Of a stretch of DNA of 64,000 bases, positions 19,275 to 30,365 are shown one piece after another (within the stretch, counting starts at the first letter, position 1; every line of letters begins with the position of its first letter). The stretch lies in NCBI GenBank assembly GCA_030710605.1, contig CP092872.1, forward strand, positions 10,795,096-10,859,095, given 5' to 3'. The notes beneath the pieces were generated by a model. The model saw only the letters and a program-made list of their open reading frames with translations. It was not told the origin of the DNA and did no database searches. The stretch is from Cordylochernes scorpioides. Its lineage: Eukaryota > Arthropoda > Arachnida > Pseudoscorpiones > Chernetidae. Both the position numbers and the translations under genes were made by a program.

Positions 19275-21326
19275 AGGAGTATATACTTGTAGTTCTCCTG
19301 TTTGAAGGGCATATTGTATAGGAATATATACTTGTAGTTCTCCTGTTGAAGAGCATGTTGTATAGGAGTATATACTTGTAGTTCTCCTGTTTGAAGGGAA
19401 TATTGTATAGGAGTATATACTTGTAGTTCTCCTGTTTGAAGGGCATATTGTATAGGAATATATACTTGTAGTTCTCCTGTTGAAGAGCATGTTGTATAGG
19501 AGTATATACTTGTAGTTCTCCTGTTTGAAGGGCATATTGTATAGGAATATATACTTGTAGTTCTCCTGTTGAAGAGCATGTTGTATAGGAGTATATACTT
19601 GTAGTTCTCCTGTTTGAAGGGCATATTGTATAGGAGTATATACTTGTAGTTCTCCTGTTTGAAGGGCATATTGTATAGGAGTATATACTTGTAGTTCTCC
19701 TGTTTGAAGGGCATATTGTATAGGAGTATATACTTGTAGTTTTCCTGTTGAAGGGCATATTGTATAGGAGTATATACTTGTAGTTCTCCTGTTGAAGGGC
19801 ATATTGTATAGGAGTATATACTTGTAGTTCTCCTGTTGAAGGGCATATTGTATAGGAGTATATACTTGTAGTTCTCCTGTTGAAAGGCATATTGTATAGG
19901 AGTATATACTTGTAGTTCTCCTGTTGAAGGGCATATTGTATAGGAGTATATACTTGTAGTTCTCCTGTTGAAGGGCATATTGTATAGGAGTATATACTTG
20001 TAGTTCTCCTGTTGAAAGGCATATTGTATAGGAGTATATACTTGTAGTTCTCCTGTTGAAGGGCATATTGTATAGGAGTATATACTTGTAGTTCTCCTGT
20101 TGAAGGGCATATTGTATAGGAGTATATACTTGTAAGGAGTATATACTTGTAGTTCTCCTGTTGAAGGGCATATTGTATAGGAGTATATACTTGTAGTTCT
20201 CCTGTTGAAGGGCATATTGTATAGGAGTATATACTTGTAGTTCTCCTGTTGAAGGGCATATTGTATAGGAGTATATACTTGTAAGGAGTATATACCTGTA
20301 GTTCTCCTGTTGAAGGGCATATTGTATAGGAGTATATACTTGTAGTTCTCCTGTTGAAGGGCATATTGTATAGGAGTATATACTTGTAGTTCTCCTGTTG
20401 AAGGGCATATTGTATAGGAGTATATACTTGTAGTTCTCCTGTTGAAGGGCATATTGTATAGGAGTAAATACTTGTAAGGAGTATATACTTGTAGTTCTCC
20501 TGTTGATGGGCATATTGTATAGGAGTATATACTTGTAGTTCTCCTGTTGAAGGGCATATTGTATAGGAGTATATACTTGTAAGGAGTATATACTTGTAGT
20601 TCTCCTGTTGAAGGGCATATTGTATAGGAGTATATACTTGTAGTTCTCCTGTTGAAGGGCATATTGTATAGGAGTATATACTTGTAGTTCTCCTGTTGAA
20701 GGGCATATTGTATAGGAGTAAATACTTGTAAGGAGTATATACTTGTAGTTCTCCTGTTGATGGGCATATTGTATAGGAGTATATACTTGTAGTTCTCCTG
20801 TTGAAGGGCATATTGTATAGGAGTATATACTTGTAAGGAGTATATACTTGTAGTTCTCCTGTTGAAGGGCATATTGTATAGGAGTATATACTTGTAGTTC
20901 TCCTGTTGAAGGGCATATTGTATAGGAGTATATACTTGTAGTTCTCCTGTTGAAGGGCATGTTGTATAGGAGTATATACTTGTAGTTCTCCTGTTGAAGG
21001 GCATATTGTATAGGTGTATATACTTGTAGTTCTCCTGTTGAAGTGCATATTGTATAGGAGTATATACTTGTAGTTCTCCTGTTGAAGGGCATATTGTATA
21101 GGAGTATATACTTGTAGTTCTCCTGTTGAAGGGCATATTGTATAGGAGTATATACTTGTAGTTCTCCTGTTGAAGGGCATATTGTATAGGAGTATATACT
21201 TGTAGTTCTCCTGTTGAAGGGCATATTGTATAGGAGTATATACTTGTAGTTCTCCTGTTGAAGGGCATATTGTATAGGAGTATATACTTGTAAGGAGTAT
21301 ATACTTGTAGTTCTCCTGTTGAAGGG
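19275..21326 (+). repeat. 44-bp satellite array, left block
   Basis: Tandem copies of a 44-bp unit: gttctcctgttgaagggc, atattgtatagg, agtatatacttgta. About 45 units. The variants are a 45-bp form with an extra T (ctgtttgaag), mainly in the first 500 bp, and a 61-bp form with a second aggagtatatacttgta. The array is open in all three minus-strand frames because 44 is not a multiple of 3 and the unit has no minus-strand stop. The predicted repetitive peptides (up to 740 aa) are therefore probably artefacts. The Copia element at 21,327 splits the array. Confidence 0.95.
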
Positions 21327-21543
21327 TGTTGGAAATAGCGATCAAAATATTGGCATGGAGCATTGGAGGATCGACCAATCAACGGCCGCGGCGGCGCTGC
21401 GGTCGACGTCAAGATATTTAGTCTTTGTCTCTCGCCTTCCTATATACTTGCCTTTAAAATATTGCTACTTTAACATCTTGTTTTAAGTTACTTTGTTTAA
21501 TAAATAATCCTTTTATTTCTTGATTCAATCTCAAACTTCAACA
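21327..21543 (+). repeat. Copia 5' LTR
   Basis: 217 bp from TGTTGGAAAT to CTTCAACA. Near its end is ttaataaataatcctttta, a likely polyadenylation region. It differs from the 3' LTR at one position (ttatttcttg versus ttattccttg). Confidence 0.95.
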
Positions 21544-21574
21544 GGTTATGGGCCCAGCACGCTTCCACTGCGCC
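21544..21574 (+). other. Primer-binding site matching internal initiator tRNA-Met
   Basis: Starts directly after the LTR with GGTTATGGGCCCAGCACG and continues ctTCCACTGCGCC. Over 31 bases this is complementary, as I recall it, to the D-arm to anticodon region of metazoan initiator tRNA-Met rather than to its 3' CCA end. Drosophila copia is known to use such a half-tRNA primer. Confidence 0.8.
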
Positions 21575-21690
21575 TAAAAGGATTAACCGCCAGCAGTGAG
21601 TAAGCCTTTGTTTTGCTCGAAGTTTAGGCGTCAACCGCCAACCATAACCCTAGTTTCTTTTTGTCGTTGGCCGATTCCAAGACAAAGAAG

Positions 21691-24600
21691 ATGAGCGAAG
21701 ATTGTCTTTCAAGGATTAAAGTTTTTAATGGTGAAAACTTTTCACTATGGAAATTCCAATTCAGGCTTCTTATGGAACAACAAAAATTACTAGAATTATT
21801 GGAAGGCTTAGAAATAAAGCCGAATGTTGTTTCCTCCGACAGTAACTCTGAAAGTTCACTACAGAATTGGAAATCAAAGGACGTTAAGGCAAGAATGTTA
21901 TTATCACAGGCGATCGAATTAAGGTTTCTTCAGCCCCTGATGAACTGTACTTCCGCTTCACAAATGTGGCAGAAATTACTTGCTATTCATGAACAAAAAT
22001 CCGAATTTACTATTGGCCTACTTTGGCAACAATTCTTCGATGCACGATTGACATCGGAAACAATAAGTGATTACATAGCAAAAATTGAAAATATTTCTGC
22101 ACAAATTTCACAAATGGGCGGAACCATAACGGAAGATCAAAAGGTAGCAAAAATTTTAAATACTTTGCCTTCGAGTATGCGCTACTTTGTTGCAGCGTGG
22201 GAATCGTTAGATCCGAAAGCTCAAACTCTTAACAATTTAACTGCAAGACTTTTGATTGAAGAAACAAGGAATCAACAAAGCGGTTCTTCTAAACAAGATG
22301 AGGCCTTATTACACAGGCAAGCACGAACGAAGCCTAAAGATACACAACGTTCTTTTCAAGATGCCAAGAAGAACACTAAATGCCACTATTGTCACAAAAT
22401 TGGACATTGGAGCCGCGAATGTAGAAAAAGATTAGCTAATGAGAAAAATAAATCCAAAAATCTTCATGATTCAAAAGGAAGTTCAAGTGATTATGGACTT
22501 ATTTTGTGCGATAATCAAGTAGAGCCCAATGATATTTGGTATGCTGACAGCGGTGCAAGCTGCAGCATGACATTTCGACGAGAGTGGTTCAAGACCTACA
22601 CGCCGTTCACCAGTGATCATCCAATCTGCTTGGGAGACAACTCGACACTACTTGCAGAAGGCATGGGAGACATCGAGATTCAAGCCTACGTCGACGGTGG
22701 ATGGTACAATACGTACATAAGAAATGTGCTCTACTCGCCGCAACTAAAGAAAAATTTGTATAGCCTTTCTACGTCCACAAGAAGAGGATTCAACGTCATT
22801 ATCAAACATGACAAGCTACAGATCTTCATGGATAATGACCTAAAAGCCGTAGGAGTGCGTCATGACGACCTCTACAGTATGCTCTTCAAGGTTACGTCAT
22901 CATCACAAGGCTACATCACCAGCGAGAACAAGCTTCAGTTGTGGCACGAGAGACTTGCGCATCTTCCAGTTGCTACACTTCGAGAGATGGCGACCAAAGG
23001 ATTGGTGGATGGTCTGCAGCCTCAAGATTTAGAGGGAGAATTTTTCTTCTGTGAAGGATGCCAACTTGGAAAAGCCCATAGAAAGTCGTGCTATCCCTCA
23101 GATGGCAAAAACTACCAGCTAGGTGAGTTTATTTATGCTGATATTTGTGGCCCAATGCAGACTCAATCATTAAGTAAATATCTGTATTTCTGCTTATTTA
23201 AAGATTACTTTAGTGGTTATCGCCATATTTATTTTATTAAAAACAAATCAGATGTGCTAGATATATTCAAAGAATATGCTACTCTAATCTATACTCAAAC
23301 TGGAAATAAGATAAAAGTTCTTAGGACTGATAATGCGCTAGAATTCAAAAGCGATAATTTTGCAGATTTATGTAAAAGATTTGGGATAATTCACGAGTTC
23401 ACTGCACCTTATGTGCACGAACAGATAGGACGTATAGAAAGAGACAATCGTACGATTGTGGAAGCAGCCAGGTCCATGCTAAATTCATGAAATCTTCCAG
23501 GATTTTTTTGGGCTGAGGCATGTAACACAGCCACTAATATTCTAAATAGAAGTGCGACTAAGCAAACCCCTGGAACGACACCTTATGAACTTTTATTTGG
23601 CACAAAGCCTAATGTAGCTAACTATAAAATATTTGGCTGTAATGCTTATATGCATATTCCCAAAGAAAACCGTAAAAAGTGGGATAATAAATCGATAAAA
23701 CTTATGTTTTTAGGTTATGAGAATACAAGCAAAAATTTTAGATTATGGGATTGGAAAACTAGAAAAATAAGAATTTCTAAAGATGTCACATTCGATGAGA
23801 AAGCTACTACACATTCAGATAGAGATTCTACCAAACCCAAAGAAATAATATTTCAGATTAACAGCGCTCCGGATGAATCACCAGTTGCGACAGCAAACAT
23901 TCCAGTGCAGGAAATGCCGCCAGTATCCGATATCAGTTCGCATCCAATGATAACACGCTCTAAAGTTTCGAATAGCCAATGTAACTTTGCGCTCGCTGAT
24001 GAACCCAGTAACTATATAGATGCAATAACGAGTTCAGATTCAGAAAGATGGAAATTAGCCATGGATGAAGAGATTGATGCATTAAATAAAAAAAATACAT
24101 GGACTTTAGAACGTTTGGCAGATGGTCATAAACCTATCGGTTGTAAATGGGTTTATAAAATTAAAACGGAGTCCGATGGTACAATTCAACGATTCAAAGC
24201 CAGATTAGTTGCAAAAGGCTATTCTCAAATCAAAAATGTTGACTATTTCGATACGTTTAGCCCAGTAGTCAGGTATAATTCGTTACGCATTCTTTTATCA
24301 CACGCTGCTTCTGAAAGGATGTTTCTTAAGCAATTCGATGTAAAGACAGCTTTTCTCAATGGCGAATTAGAGGAACTTGTTTATCTTGAACAACCAGAAG
24401 GCTACAAGAGAGATGATAATAGCTGCTATAGATTACATAAAAGTCTGTATGGTCTTAAACAATCTTCTAGAAATTGGAATAAGAAATTTACCAATTTTTT
24501 GTATAGCCATAATTTCAAAACATTAGACGCCGACCCGTGCATTTTCATTGGAACACACAATGATTCAAATGTTATCTTAGCTCTCTATGATGATGATGGA

Positions 24601-25338
24601 ATTATTCTATCTAAAGATAAAGAGGCAATAGCTATTATAATGGATGAGTTAGAACACACATTTGATATTACATCTGGAAATGTTAACTTTTTTGTTGGGC
24701 TACAAATAGAGCAGTCAGAAGATAGGGCAAGTATTTTCATTCACCAGTCATCATATATTGACAAAATTTTGAGTAAATTTAATATGGCTGACTGTATTCC
24801 TGCTTCGGTGCCTATGGATCCTTCTGTCATCTTAACAAAGCAGGACTGTCCAACTCCAGAACAAAAGGAAAAGATGCCTAAATTCCCTTTTCGAGAAGCT
24901 GTTGGATCCCTTATGTTTGCATCATGCGTTTCACGTCCAGATATCACTTATGCAGTTTCACAAGTGAGTAAATTCCTAGAATATCCAGGACCTGCACATT
25001 GTACAACAGTGAAGAATATTTTCCGTTATCTGAAAGGCACTCCACACATGGGAATTCTCTTCACTGGACAAGACCAACTTGATGTTCGCTACCACTTCAT
25101 TAGATCCAAACATGAAGAAGGTGAACTTAAAGTGCATCATGTTTGCAGCTCAGAACAGCTAGCTGATATAATGACTAAACCTCTTCCACGTAACCAATTC
25201 CACTACTTAAGAGGTCTACTGAACATTTTGGATCGAGAGGGAGTGTTGGAAATAGCGATCAAAATATTGGCATGGAGCATTGGAGGATCGACCAATCAAC
25301 GGCCGCGGCGGCGCTGCGGTCGACGTCAAGATATTTAG
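21691..25338 (+). pseudogene. Copia gag-pol polyprotein with internal stop and RNase H deletion
   Basis: The first ATG of the frame is at 21,691. Gag ends with a zinc knuckle CHYCHKIGHWSREC (about residue 231). Protease has WYADSGASCSM (D at about 286). Integrase has the HHCC domain (WHERLAH...CEGCQLGK, from about 419) and a D-D-E core with DICGPM, LRTDNALEF and HEQIGRIERDN; the usual GGEF and EQNG are changed. A TGA at 23,488-23,490 interrupts integrase, and the frame then continues (NLPGFFWAEACNTATNILNR). RT has VKTAFLNGELEE, YGLKQSSRNW and the catalytic box as YDDD (24,586-24,597) instead of YVDD. After GTPHMGILFTGQDQL it jumps to DVRYHFIRSKHEEGE, so the RNase H catalytic core is missing. 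The frame ends inside the 3' LTR. This copy cannot make a full enzyme set. Confidence 0.9.
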
Positions 25339-25460
25339 TCTTTGTCTCTCGCCTTCCTATATACTTGCCTTTAAAATATTGCTACTTTAACATCTTGTTT
25401 TAAGTTACTTTGTTTAATAAATAATCCTTTTATTCCTTGATTCAATCTCAAACTTCAACA
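25244..25460 (+). repeat. Copia 3' LTR
   Basis: 217 bp, preceded by gagagggag (polypurine tract) and followed by the AAGGG target duplication at 25,461-25,465. Confidence 0.95.
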
Positions 25461-27141
25461 AAGGGCATATTGTATAGGAGTATATACTTGTAGTTCTCCT
25501 GTTGAAGGGCATATTGTATAGGAGTATATACTTGTAGTTATCCTGTTGAAGGGCATATTGTATAGGAGTATATACTTGTAAGGAGTATATACTTGTAGTT
25601 CTCCTGTTGAAGGGCATATTGTATAGGTGTATATACTTGTAGTTCTCCTGTTGAAGGGCATATTGTATAGGAGTATATACTTGTAGTTCTCCTGTTGAAG
25701 GGCATATTGTATAGGAGTATATACTTGTAAGGAGTATATACTTGTAGTTCTCCTGTTGATGGGCATATTGTATAGGAGTATATACTTGTAGTTCTCCTGT
25801 TGAAGGGCATATTATATAGGAGTATATACTTGTAAGGAGTATATACTTGTAGTTCTCCTGTTGAAGGGCATATTGTATAGGAGTATATACTTGTAGTTCT
25901 CCTGTTGAAGGGCATATTGTATAGGAGTATATACTTGTAGTTCTCCTGTTGAAGGGCATGTTGTATAGGAGTATATACTTGTAGTCTCCTGTTGAAGGGC
26001 ATATTGTATAGGAGTATATACTTGTAGTTCTCCTGTTGAAGGGCATATTGTATAGGAGTATATACTTGTAGTTCTCCTGTTGAAGGGCATATTGTATAGG
26101 AGTATATACTTGTAGTTCTCCTGTTGAAGGGCATATTGTATAGGAGTATATACTTGTAGTTCTCCTGTTGAAGGGCATAATGTATAGGAGTATATACTTG
26201 TAGTTCTCCTGTTGAAGGGCATATTGTATAGGAGTATATACTTGTAAGGAGTATATACTTGTAGTTCTCCTGTTGAAGGGCATATTGTATAGGAGTATAT
26301 ACTTGTAGTTCTCCTGTTGAAGGGCATGTTGTATAGGAGTATATACTTGTAGTTCTCCTGTTGAAGGGCATATTGTATAGGTGTATATACTTGTAGTTCT
26401 CCTGTTGAAGGGTATATTGTATAGGAGTATATACTTGTAGTTCTCCTGTTGAAGGGCATATTGTATAGGAGTATATACTTGTAAGGAGTATATACTTGTA
26501 GTTCTCCTGTTGAAGGGCATATTGTATAGGAGTATATACTTGTAAGGAGTATATACTTGTAGTTCTCCTGATTGAAGGGCATATTGTATAGGAGTATATA
26601 CTTATAGTTCTCCTGTTTGAAGGGCATATTGTATAGGAGTATATACTTGTAGTTCTCCTGTTTGAAGGGCATATTGTATAGGAGTATATACTTGTAGTTC
26701 TCCTGTTTGAAGGGCATATTGTATAGGAGTATATACTTGTAGTTCTCCTGTTTGAAGGGCATATTGTATAGGAGTATATACTTGTAGTTCTCCTGTTTGA
26801 AGGGCATATTGTATAGGTGTATATACTTGTAGTTCTCCTGTTTGAAGGGCATATTGTATAGGAGTATATACTTGTAGTTCTCCTGTTTGAAGGGCATTTT
26901 GTATAGGAGTATATACTTGTAAGGAGTATATACTTGTAGTTCTCCTGTTGAAGGGCATATTGTATAGGAGTATATACTTGTAAGGAGTATATACTTGTAG
27001 TTCTCCTGTTGAAGGGCATATTGTATAGGAGTATATACTTGTAAGGAGTATATACTTGTAGTTCTCCTGTTGAAGGGCATATTGTATAGGAGTATATACT
27101 TGTAAGGAGTATATACTTGTAGTTCTCCTGTTTGAAGAGCA
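25461..27141 (+). repeat. 44-bp satellite array, right block
   Basis: Continuation of the array after the Copia insertion, about 35 units. Units at 26,563-26,900 are mainly the extra-T (tttgaag) form, like the left edge of the left block. The 61-bp compound form clusters at 26,900-27,115. The last unit changes into a PLE-like end. Confidence 0.95.
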
Positions 27142-27216
27142 TGTTGGCTCTAAAGCTGAAGAAATAAAATGGTGCAAGAAACTTGGCTCCTGATTGATTG
27201 TTGATTTTATTAAATT
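27120..27216 (+). repeat. Right PLE-like terminus of the 44-bp satellite block
   Basis: tagttctcctgtttgaagag, catgttggctctaaagctga, agaaataaaatgg, then gattgattgttgattttatt. AGAGC...GGCTCT forms the hairpin, and TAAA stands where GAAA is expected. It is an inverted relative of 19,165-19,262. Confidence 0.65.
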
Positions 27217-27264
27217 CTGAAGTCATACACAATGTATCAGATACTACACTTCGATTAAAACACA

Positions 27265-27410
27265 ATGTAGTATTAATAAAAGACAATTCGCTGAAGAAAA
27301 AGTTTCTTTTATATAACGCCAATACAAGTTTTCAACAGTCCTTCGACAGGTATAACTAAGTTACTGACGTTTTTCGAATCTAATCTATTTATATATTATA
27401 TAAATAGAAA
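27265..27410 (-). repeat. PLE-like terminus, left member of an inverted pair
   Basis: The minus strand reads tacctgtcgaaggactgttg, then aaaacttgtattggcg and ataaaagaaac. It pairs with 27,790-27,915. Core CTGTCGA and a GAAA-like block are present. Confidence 0.55.
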
Positions 27411-27745
27411 AGAGATTTTCTGCTTGATTTTGGAATATCTTGAGGGTTATACTATGTTAAAGCAGTCGTGGTTAAAATCTTGAAAGTATGATGATAAGAA
27501 TGGTTTTGATCAGAGGTTGCTTTAATTGAGCTAATAAATATATAAAATACATAAGGCTTAAGGCGTAAGAATAAAAAAAAAAAAGCTTATTTACATTATG
27601 TACAAAAGTTTTGAGCCGGCCAGCGTGAGAGAACAACAACGAGTTTTTATATGCAAAGCGTGACCTCTTGCGGTCGATTTAACAGAGTATTTGGATCTAT
27701 GAAATATAATTTTTTGAATAAAATAATATTTTAATATAACAGATA
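27411..27745 (+). repeat. Left arm of a large imperfect inverted repeat
   Basis: Shares gttatactatgttaaagcag, cttgaaagtatgat, tacattatgtacaaaagttt, gagccggcc and gcaaagcgtgacctcttgcg with the reverse complement of 28,415-28,775. Roughly 80 percent identity by eye. Confidence 0.65.
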
Positions 27746-27789
27746 TATATACAAAGAAGTAGGAAATATAAGACAGATATGCCAGTATA

Positions 27790-27960
27790 TATAAATAGAT
27801 TAGATTCGAAAAACTTCAGTAACGTAGTTATTCCTGTCTAAGGACTGTTGAAACCTTGTATTGCCGATATACATAAAAGAAACTTTATCCTCAGAGAATT
27901 GTCTTTTATTAATAAATATACCGAAGGGATTATATTAACAACAATGTAGTATGATTTAAA
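27790..27960 (+). repeat. PLE-like terminus, right member of an inverted pair
   Basis: ttattcctgtctaaggactg, ttgaaaccttgtattgcc and ataaaagaaactttatcc: the same end as 27,265-27,410 in opposite orientation. Confidence 0.55.
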
Positions 27961-28193
27961 ATGATGTTCTACTGCTGTATTGGGATATAAAGGCAGAACA
28001 TGTAGCAACTAAGCAAAAAGATGCAAATAATTTTAAATAAAAGGTAAATTGTAAATTTACATAAGAGGCTATGTTCAAGAAATATTGAAGGTTTTGACAA
28101 TAAAAAAAATGTAAACGGTAATAGGCCACAATTTTATATTAAATAATTACTGAAGCTTTCATACAAACCTTTCATCAACCTGATATATATATA

Positions 28194-28413
28194 CACTCAT
28201 GGACAAAACTTAATAAATTTTATCTTTTAGCCTATATATAGGGATTCAGTGAATAATTCTAAAATATATTTGATACACAGTGAATTTTATTGAAGACACA
28301 CGAAATAACCAAGTGTGAACAAAATTGCCACTGTCTCCTTAAAAAAAAAAAAAAAAAAAAGACGACCGGCGATATCAAAGACTTTCTATTTCCTTAAGTT
28401 TTATCCATAAGTG
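28194..28413. mobile_element. MITE (76-bp TIR family), full-length single-unit copy
   Basis: 220 bp between TA dinucleotides. TIRs are cactcatggacaaaactta and taagttttatccataagtg. The internal order is tttattgaagacacacg, aataaccaagtgtgaacaaa, an A20 run and gacgaccggcgatatcaaag. This copy defines the unexpanded family structure. It sits between the arms of the large inverted repeat. Confidence 0.85.
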
Positions 28414-28414
28414 T

Positions 28415-28775
28415 ATATATATATGTTATATTAAAATATTATTTTATTTGGAATTATTTTTCATAGATACAAATATTCTGTTAAATCAACCGCCAGAGGT
28501 CACGCTTTGCATATAAAAACTCGTTGTTGTTTTTCCCCGTTGGCCGGCTCAAAACCTTTGTACATTATGTAAATAATCTTTTGTTTTCTTTATTCTACTC
28601 GCCTTAAGCCAGGCATAACTTTTATCAAATTATGTTCTTTTATATATTCCCCAGCTCAAATAAAGAAATCAATGATCAAAAATATTTTTATTATCATACT
28701 TTCAAGATTTAACCAAGACTGCATTAACATACCATAATCCTCAAATGATCAAAAATCAACAGAAATCTTATCATT
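28415..28775 (-). repeat. Right arm of a large imperfect inverted repeat
   Basis: Reverse complement of 27,411-27,745, including gaggtcacgctttgcatata, gttggccggctcaaaac and tactttcaagattt. Confidence 0.65.
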
Positions 28776-29588
28776 CTTTATTAAATATAATATTGTGATG
28801 CACTAGCGCGCCATCTGTTAATATAAATATTATATATATATATATATATATAGTGTAAAAACTATATAACAAAATTATAACAGTGATTCCAAATTTAAAA
28901 CTAAAGGAGCAAACTGATAAGAATGATAACTCATATCAAGTAGATTTGATTATATATATAGGATAGAGTATGTCTAAATGACGTGTAAAAACCGATGCAA
29001 AAGACGTTACGTTGTTAATTTTTATTGTTATTAATTATAAATATATAATTAACTGTATGATGTATTAGAAGTAAAGGATTTTTTTTCCTCTCTCTCTACT
29101 AAATAATAACTAATTACAAATTTTATAATTTAAATTTAATTGATCAAAATAGTGAAGATAATTTTAAAACAAAACTGGACTATAAAATTAAACAACTATT
29201 TATTATTATTATATATATATATATATATATTATATAATCTAAAAATGCAAATATTTTATTTTATTTTAAAAACATATATTTTATTTTTCATTCATTGACT
29301 GTTATACATTTTTGACCATATATTCAAAATAATAGCACTTTAATTATTGTTGTTGTAAATATGTAAAGTGAACCCTACCTTTTCTAATGAAAATCACGAA
29401 TATAGAATTCATTTTCTAAATTTTATATTACTGTGATATAAATAATTTTATGTATATTTTTTTACTTCAAGAGATTCAAAATAAAAATCTGCTTGAAAGG
29501 TAAATAATAATTTTTATTTTTCCACGACTGCACCTCTTTTCAACAATCAAACACACAAAAAATTTCTAATCTATAACATATATATATA
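28776..29588. other. AT-rich stretch with (TA)n tracts
   Basis: Contains gtgatgcactagcgcgccat near 28,797, a terminal motif shared with the SINE-like family, and (TA)n runs near 28,832-28,852 and 29,210-29,230. No gene. Confidence 0.5.
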
Positions 29589-30365
29589 TGTGATATCTTG
29601 GGACCTCTGGGACCAGTGTTACCTGATGCTAGACGAACCTCGATGTCAACTCTACCGTGCAGTCGTGGTGGAAGGCGACACAGCTGGGCCAAAGGTGAAA
29701 TAAACAAACAGAGATTCCACTAAGAAGCGTCTGACGTCAAGAAGGAATGGGATGAGGAGAGAGGGAGATCTTAAGAGCAAGTGTTACCGTTGGAATCCAA
29801 GCGAAGACTAACTATTCTTGCTTCTCGATTTAACACCACGACCTTGCTTCTTTCTAATTGGCTGACCTATTTAGGTGATTCTTTCCTAATTGGTAGGACT
29901 ATGTCACATGGCCTTTTTCTATTGGTTGACCTATTTAGGTGATGTCTTCTGATTGGTCTTTGCTACTGCCTTTGACGGAAGATACGTCCGGTCTTGTTCC
30001 GGAAATACGGAGGGTTACTTGACTTTTATGGTTTCCGCGGTCACAAGATACGTCCTGCTTTGTCAGGAAGTATTGACTGTACAAGTTATTAATAATTGTA
30101 CCCGCTTTAAGCCTACTTCCTATGTCTTGCTGCTACTTTCTGTCCTAAGCCTGATTGGTTTTAACCTTAATTTTCTCCTGTTAGTCTCCATTCCTTCTAT
30201 CTGTGCAGTTGCAATACTTTATTAGATTCTTACGCGGTACAGATTGATGTTAGTTGAGGCTTTCTATGTGCAGTACATAAGAAGTTATATACAGTCATGG
30301 GGTGGAACATGTGGTAGTAGATATCTAGACTATTTACAACAATTCCATGGTCTTAAATCATCACA
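29589..30365 (-). repeat. LARD-like 3' LTR (minus orientation)
   Basis: 777 bp, with the pattern ctatttaggtgat repeated internally. The 90-aa plus-strand frame here also occurs in the other LTR and has no domain, so I do not treat it as a gene. Confidence 0.9.

Larger units (their letters stand above)
21327..25460 (+). mobile_element. Copia (Ty1-like) LTR retrotransposon, young but defective
   Basis: The 217-bp LTRs (TGTTGG...CAACA) differ by one base that I can see. A 5-bp target duplication AAGGG (21,322-21,326 and 25,461-25,465) shows insertion into a 44-bp satellite unit. The internal region has a primer site, one gag-pol frame and a purine-rich tract just before the 3' LTR (gagagggag). 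Gag-pol is damaged by a stop codon and a deleted RNase H. Confidence 0.95.

Noticed and set aside
19190..21412. 740-, 701- and 674-codon minus-strand frames
   Set aside because: They are the same 44-bp satellite read in three frames; no start context, domain or non-repeat sequence supports a protein.
19275..27141. CRISPR array
   Set aside because: Units are contiguous 44-bp repeats without variable spacers, in a eukaryotic context full of retrotransposons.
25414..27322. Long minus-strand frames in the right satellite block
   Set aside because: Same satellite artefact as above.
29953..30225. 90-codon plus frame, repeated at 34,648
   Set aside because: It lies inside the LTR in antisense to the element, and its duplication reflects the LTR pair, not a gene family.
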